From positions 2,666,001 through 2,730,000 of the forward strand of contig OU612075.1 of the NCBI GenBank assembly GCA_914767715.1: a DNA stretch of 64,000 nt, read 5' to 3'. Positions 61,901 to 64,000 of this stretch are shown here, piece by piece (the first letter of the stretch is position 1; each line of letters opens with the position of its first letter). Made by a program: the position numbers and the translations under genes. The notes below the pieces were generated by a model. The model had not been told where the DNA came from, did no database searches, and worked only from the letters and a program-made list of their open reading frames with translations. The DNA comes from Membranipora membranacea. Lineage: Eukaryota > Bryozoa > Gymnolaemata > Cheilostomatida > Membraniporidae.

Positions 61901-64000
61901 GTTTGGTGTTTCACCATTGCAAAAGATTTCACTCTTGCAGTCTTCAATCAGTTTTGCAACAATCTTACAACTACTTAGATGGAGGAAGGTCTTGTTTCAT
62001 ATTATTCCATTTCTATAGAAAAATAAATCAGAAAAACAAAAATATTTGCTTAGATGTTCAAAAGATTGAATCACATAATCCCAAATAGTTATATTGTAAG
62101 AACGGATTTCTCTGACTCATCTGCTCAACGATCAACACAACATGTTGTGATAGACAATAATATATAGTTGATGCTGTTTATTTTTCATCATCACAGATCA
62201 CTTACAGTGGTTCTCTTGTCAGAGATGAGCCAACACCAGAATCTCGCCTTTCTCTCCATATAGTCTCCCTGAGTTCTCCATCTAATCCCTCTTCTGCCTC
62301 ATCTACCTCTAAATCCGCCCCTGTCAGCTCCTCACTGCTCTCCAGTCTATCCACCTGCTCGGTAAGTGATGAGGTAGGCTCCCGGGGAGTGCTCGGAGCA
62401 CCAGGAGTGGCTGGTAGGGAGGATAACTCCTCACTAGTAGGGGAGACAATAGCAGAGTCTGTTTGTAGATTTTGCGATGACCCTGAATCAGAGTGTTGTG
62501 TTTTTAGTGTGCTGCTCGTCGTTTGATTATAGGAAAAAATGTCTGAAAGTGATGTGCTGTCGTCAGCATCAAGGTCAAGGTTATTTATATTGATAAGTAG
62601 GTCGTGTAATACTGCATCTAGCTCTTGTCTAGCTGCAACAGCTGTCTCTTTCTCGGTGTGAGGCGGTGATATTAGAGGCGGTACTGGAGTTTTCTCCTCT
62701 TCGCTGTCTAGTGGTATATTGTCATACACGCTAAGCCTGTTACCGGCTGTAGTTATGTGTGGGTCAGTTGGGGTGCGTAAGGTGAAAGTTGACTGTTTAT
62801 GGCTACATTGCTGCTGATTGTCTCTTGTTGTGGTGGTGGTGGTGGTGGTGTTGTTATTCCGAGTTAATGTCCTACTGCTAATACTGTTATTCCGTGACGG
62901 TATTTTTGTCTCGACAAGTTCTTTAGGGAAAGTTCCAAGCACATAATCCTCAGGTAGTAAGTACTCCGTGATAGTTGTGTCTACAGAGCATCTGTCACAG
63001 TAATAAGAAGCGTCCTCCGTCGACGCCGAGCGCAGTAACGGTTTACTACTCATAATGTTGTTATTATATACATCCTCTTTTTGCTGTTGTAAATTAGGAA
63101 TTATCTCCACACAACCTAGGCGCTGCATCCGTTCGTCCATATCAGGTGTGTTTACGATGGTAGGTCCGCTAATTGTCAGTGCACTTGAGGTGTGAAACTT
63201 GTTATCACGAGTCTTTCTAGAACTTTTCCTGGTAAGGGACGCGGCTCGCTGGAAGAAACTTCCACCATTTCGCTTTTTCTCAAGTGTTTGTTGCCCCTAG
63301 AAAACCATAAAACGTGAGAAATCGTGATAACGGCAGACAGAAGTGCCCAGAATACAGTATTAACTATTCGTATATCAATATTTGGTTTGTCACAATATCA
63401 ATAGTGAAGTTGTTTTATATTCCAGTGTTGCAATACGACAGGAATCCACTGAACAACTCTAAAAGCTTGAGAGAAGTAGTCCACTCAAAATAGTTGAGGT
63501 GAGAATTGGAATTCATGCAATAACGTCAAAATAACAAACTTAAAATTCTAGCCCCATCCCGTCAATGAGTGGATGGGGGTAGTCCCTTTAAGTCCCATCC
63601 GCCTGCCCTTTCCCTGTAGAAACCAGGTTTTGGTTGCGTTAAAAACTTTGTTTCCTTATTTCTTTGAAAATTATGATAATATTGATGATCTTTTATTGTT
63701 ATTGTAACTGTCAGCACAAGCTTACCTTCAGACTAATATCATAGCTCCTCTCGCTGTGATTGGACGATACTTCCGACGCTGCCGCGGTAAGTGGCAGACT
63801 AATTTTCACTTTAGGACCTGTAGTATTGTTTCCTTGATTCCTTGAGACAGTGTGACTTGTGTTGTTGTTATTTTTAGACTGAAGGAGAGGCGATGCGCTA
63901 TCACCAGTCTCCTCGCCTGTCGTATCGTCAGTCATGACACTGTCTCTACTGCTGCACGACCTCATCCTCTGAGTGTTCTGTTGTACACCGCCGCCGCCTG
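55962..64000 (-). CDS. DLC1/StarD13-family RhoGAP with START domain (5' end outside window)
   Basis: Ten exons: 64000(partial)-63726, 63296-62206, 61778-61584, 60156-59921, 58837-58652, 58270-58138, 57808-57541, 57167-57005, 56746-56617, 56265-55962; 992 codons plus stop, all phases joining. The order is a Ser/Thr-rich linker, RhoGAP, START. The linker holds SVYDNIP (62715-62732), matching the tensin/SH2-binding motif of DLC1, then an LD-like helix (ELDAVLHDLL), ERRDSGVGSSLTR and LRWHSF. RhoGAP shows VFGVPL, the arginine-finger segment VGIFRKSGVKSRIQ and YDVADMFKQYLRELPE. START shows GNPLRLWK, MAPQPSREYITLR and RIDSRGRQAKWYNKSYG. Family members inactivate RhoA/Cdc42 at focal adhesions and their START domain may bind lipid. 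The usual N-terminal SAM domain would lie right of 64000. The C-terminus ETKV fits a class I PDZ ligand. Single-copy and unrelated to the cluster. Confidence 0.93.
57867..57956. mobile_element. 90-bp MITE with G-rich core in RhoGAP gene intron
   Basis: Ends TAACCTGTCTTGACAAGCTT and a right end complementary to it (CAAAGTTTGTCAAGACACGCTA) mark it as a relative of 51779-51828. The core is a GGGGA-rich run on the plus strand (C-rich in the host transcript). It lies between RhoGAP exon 58270-58138 and the following exon 57808-57541. It is followed by GTTGTAGGGTAAGA, much as the other copy is followed by TTGTTGGGTAAGA. Confidence 0.6.
60713..60921. mobile_element. 209-bp non-autonomous DNA transposon, CAGGG ends
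   Basis: The ends CAGGGCCGTAGTT and AACTACGACCCTG are inverted repeats with one mismatch. CATCT directly flanks both sides (60708-60712 and 60922-60926). The inside has further inverted GGGGAGGCA/TGCCTCCC motifs. It sits in an intron of the RhoGAP-START gene. hAT-like ends, but the visible target duplication is only 5 bases, so the superfamily is open. Confidence 0.6.

Overview
The window is animal nuclear DNA. All genes have short coding exons split by GT-AG introns, the DNA is AT-rich, and the product types (TRIM ubiquitin ligases, immunoglobulin-domain GPI proteins, a DLC1/StarD13-type RhoGAP-START protein) are metazoan. Simple gene structure, modest introns and many small transposons suggest a marine invertebrate. 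I cannot fix the phylum from sequence alone; sponge, cnidarian and lophotrochozoan all remain possible.

Layout. (1) 1-3981, minus: TRIM copy 1, a broken pseudogene running off the left edge. (2) 4184-6400: a large inverted repeat joining TRIM copies 1 and 2 head to head. Its centre holds a GC-rich hairpin block and a perfect-TIR MITE, and its right arm holds an unusual array of nested palindromes. (3) 5.6-24.7 kb, plus: duplication unit 1, made of TRIM copy 2 (propeller frameshifted), Ig gene A (frame intact, no signal-peptide exon found, 244 perfect copies of a 10-bp repeat in intron 6) and a repeat-rich spacer. (4) 24.7-41.0 kb, plus: unit 2, made of TRIM copy 3 (intact, 635 aa), Ig gene B (clear pseudogene) and a nearly identical spacer. 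(5) 41.0-47.0 kb, plus: truncated unit 3 with TRIM copy 4 (intact, 620 aa). (6) 48.2-53.7 kb, minus: Ig gene C, the only complete Ig copy (402 aa, signal peptide, three Ig domains, GPI tail). (7) 55.9-64.0 kb, minus: the 3' part of an unrelated conserved gene, a DLC1/StarD13-family RhoGAP with START domain, running off the right edge.

Biology. The cluster repeatedly co-duplicates a cytosolic RING/B-box/coiled-coil/beta-propeller E3 ligase with a GPI-anchored three-Ig surface protein. Copies have been inactivated, converted, inverted and internally modified, the birth-and-death pattern typical of immune or allorecognition families. A functional link between the two families is inference only. 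TRIM copies 3 and 4 and Ig C are the copies most likely to be functional; Ig A depends on whether it has acquired a new first exon.

Exon coordinates were derived by hand from splice consensus, reading frame and comparison between copies. Corresponding TRIM exons in copies 1-4 and corresponding Ig exons in A, B and C have the same lengths, apart from the indels noted, which strongly supports the models.
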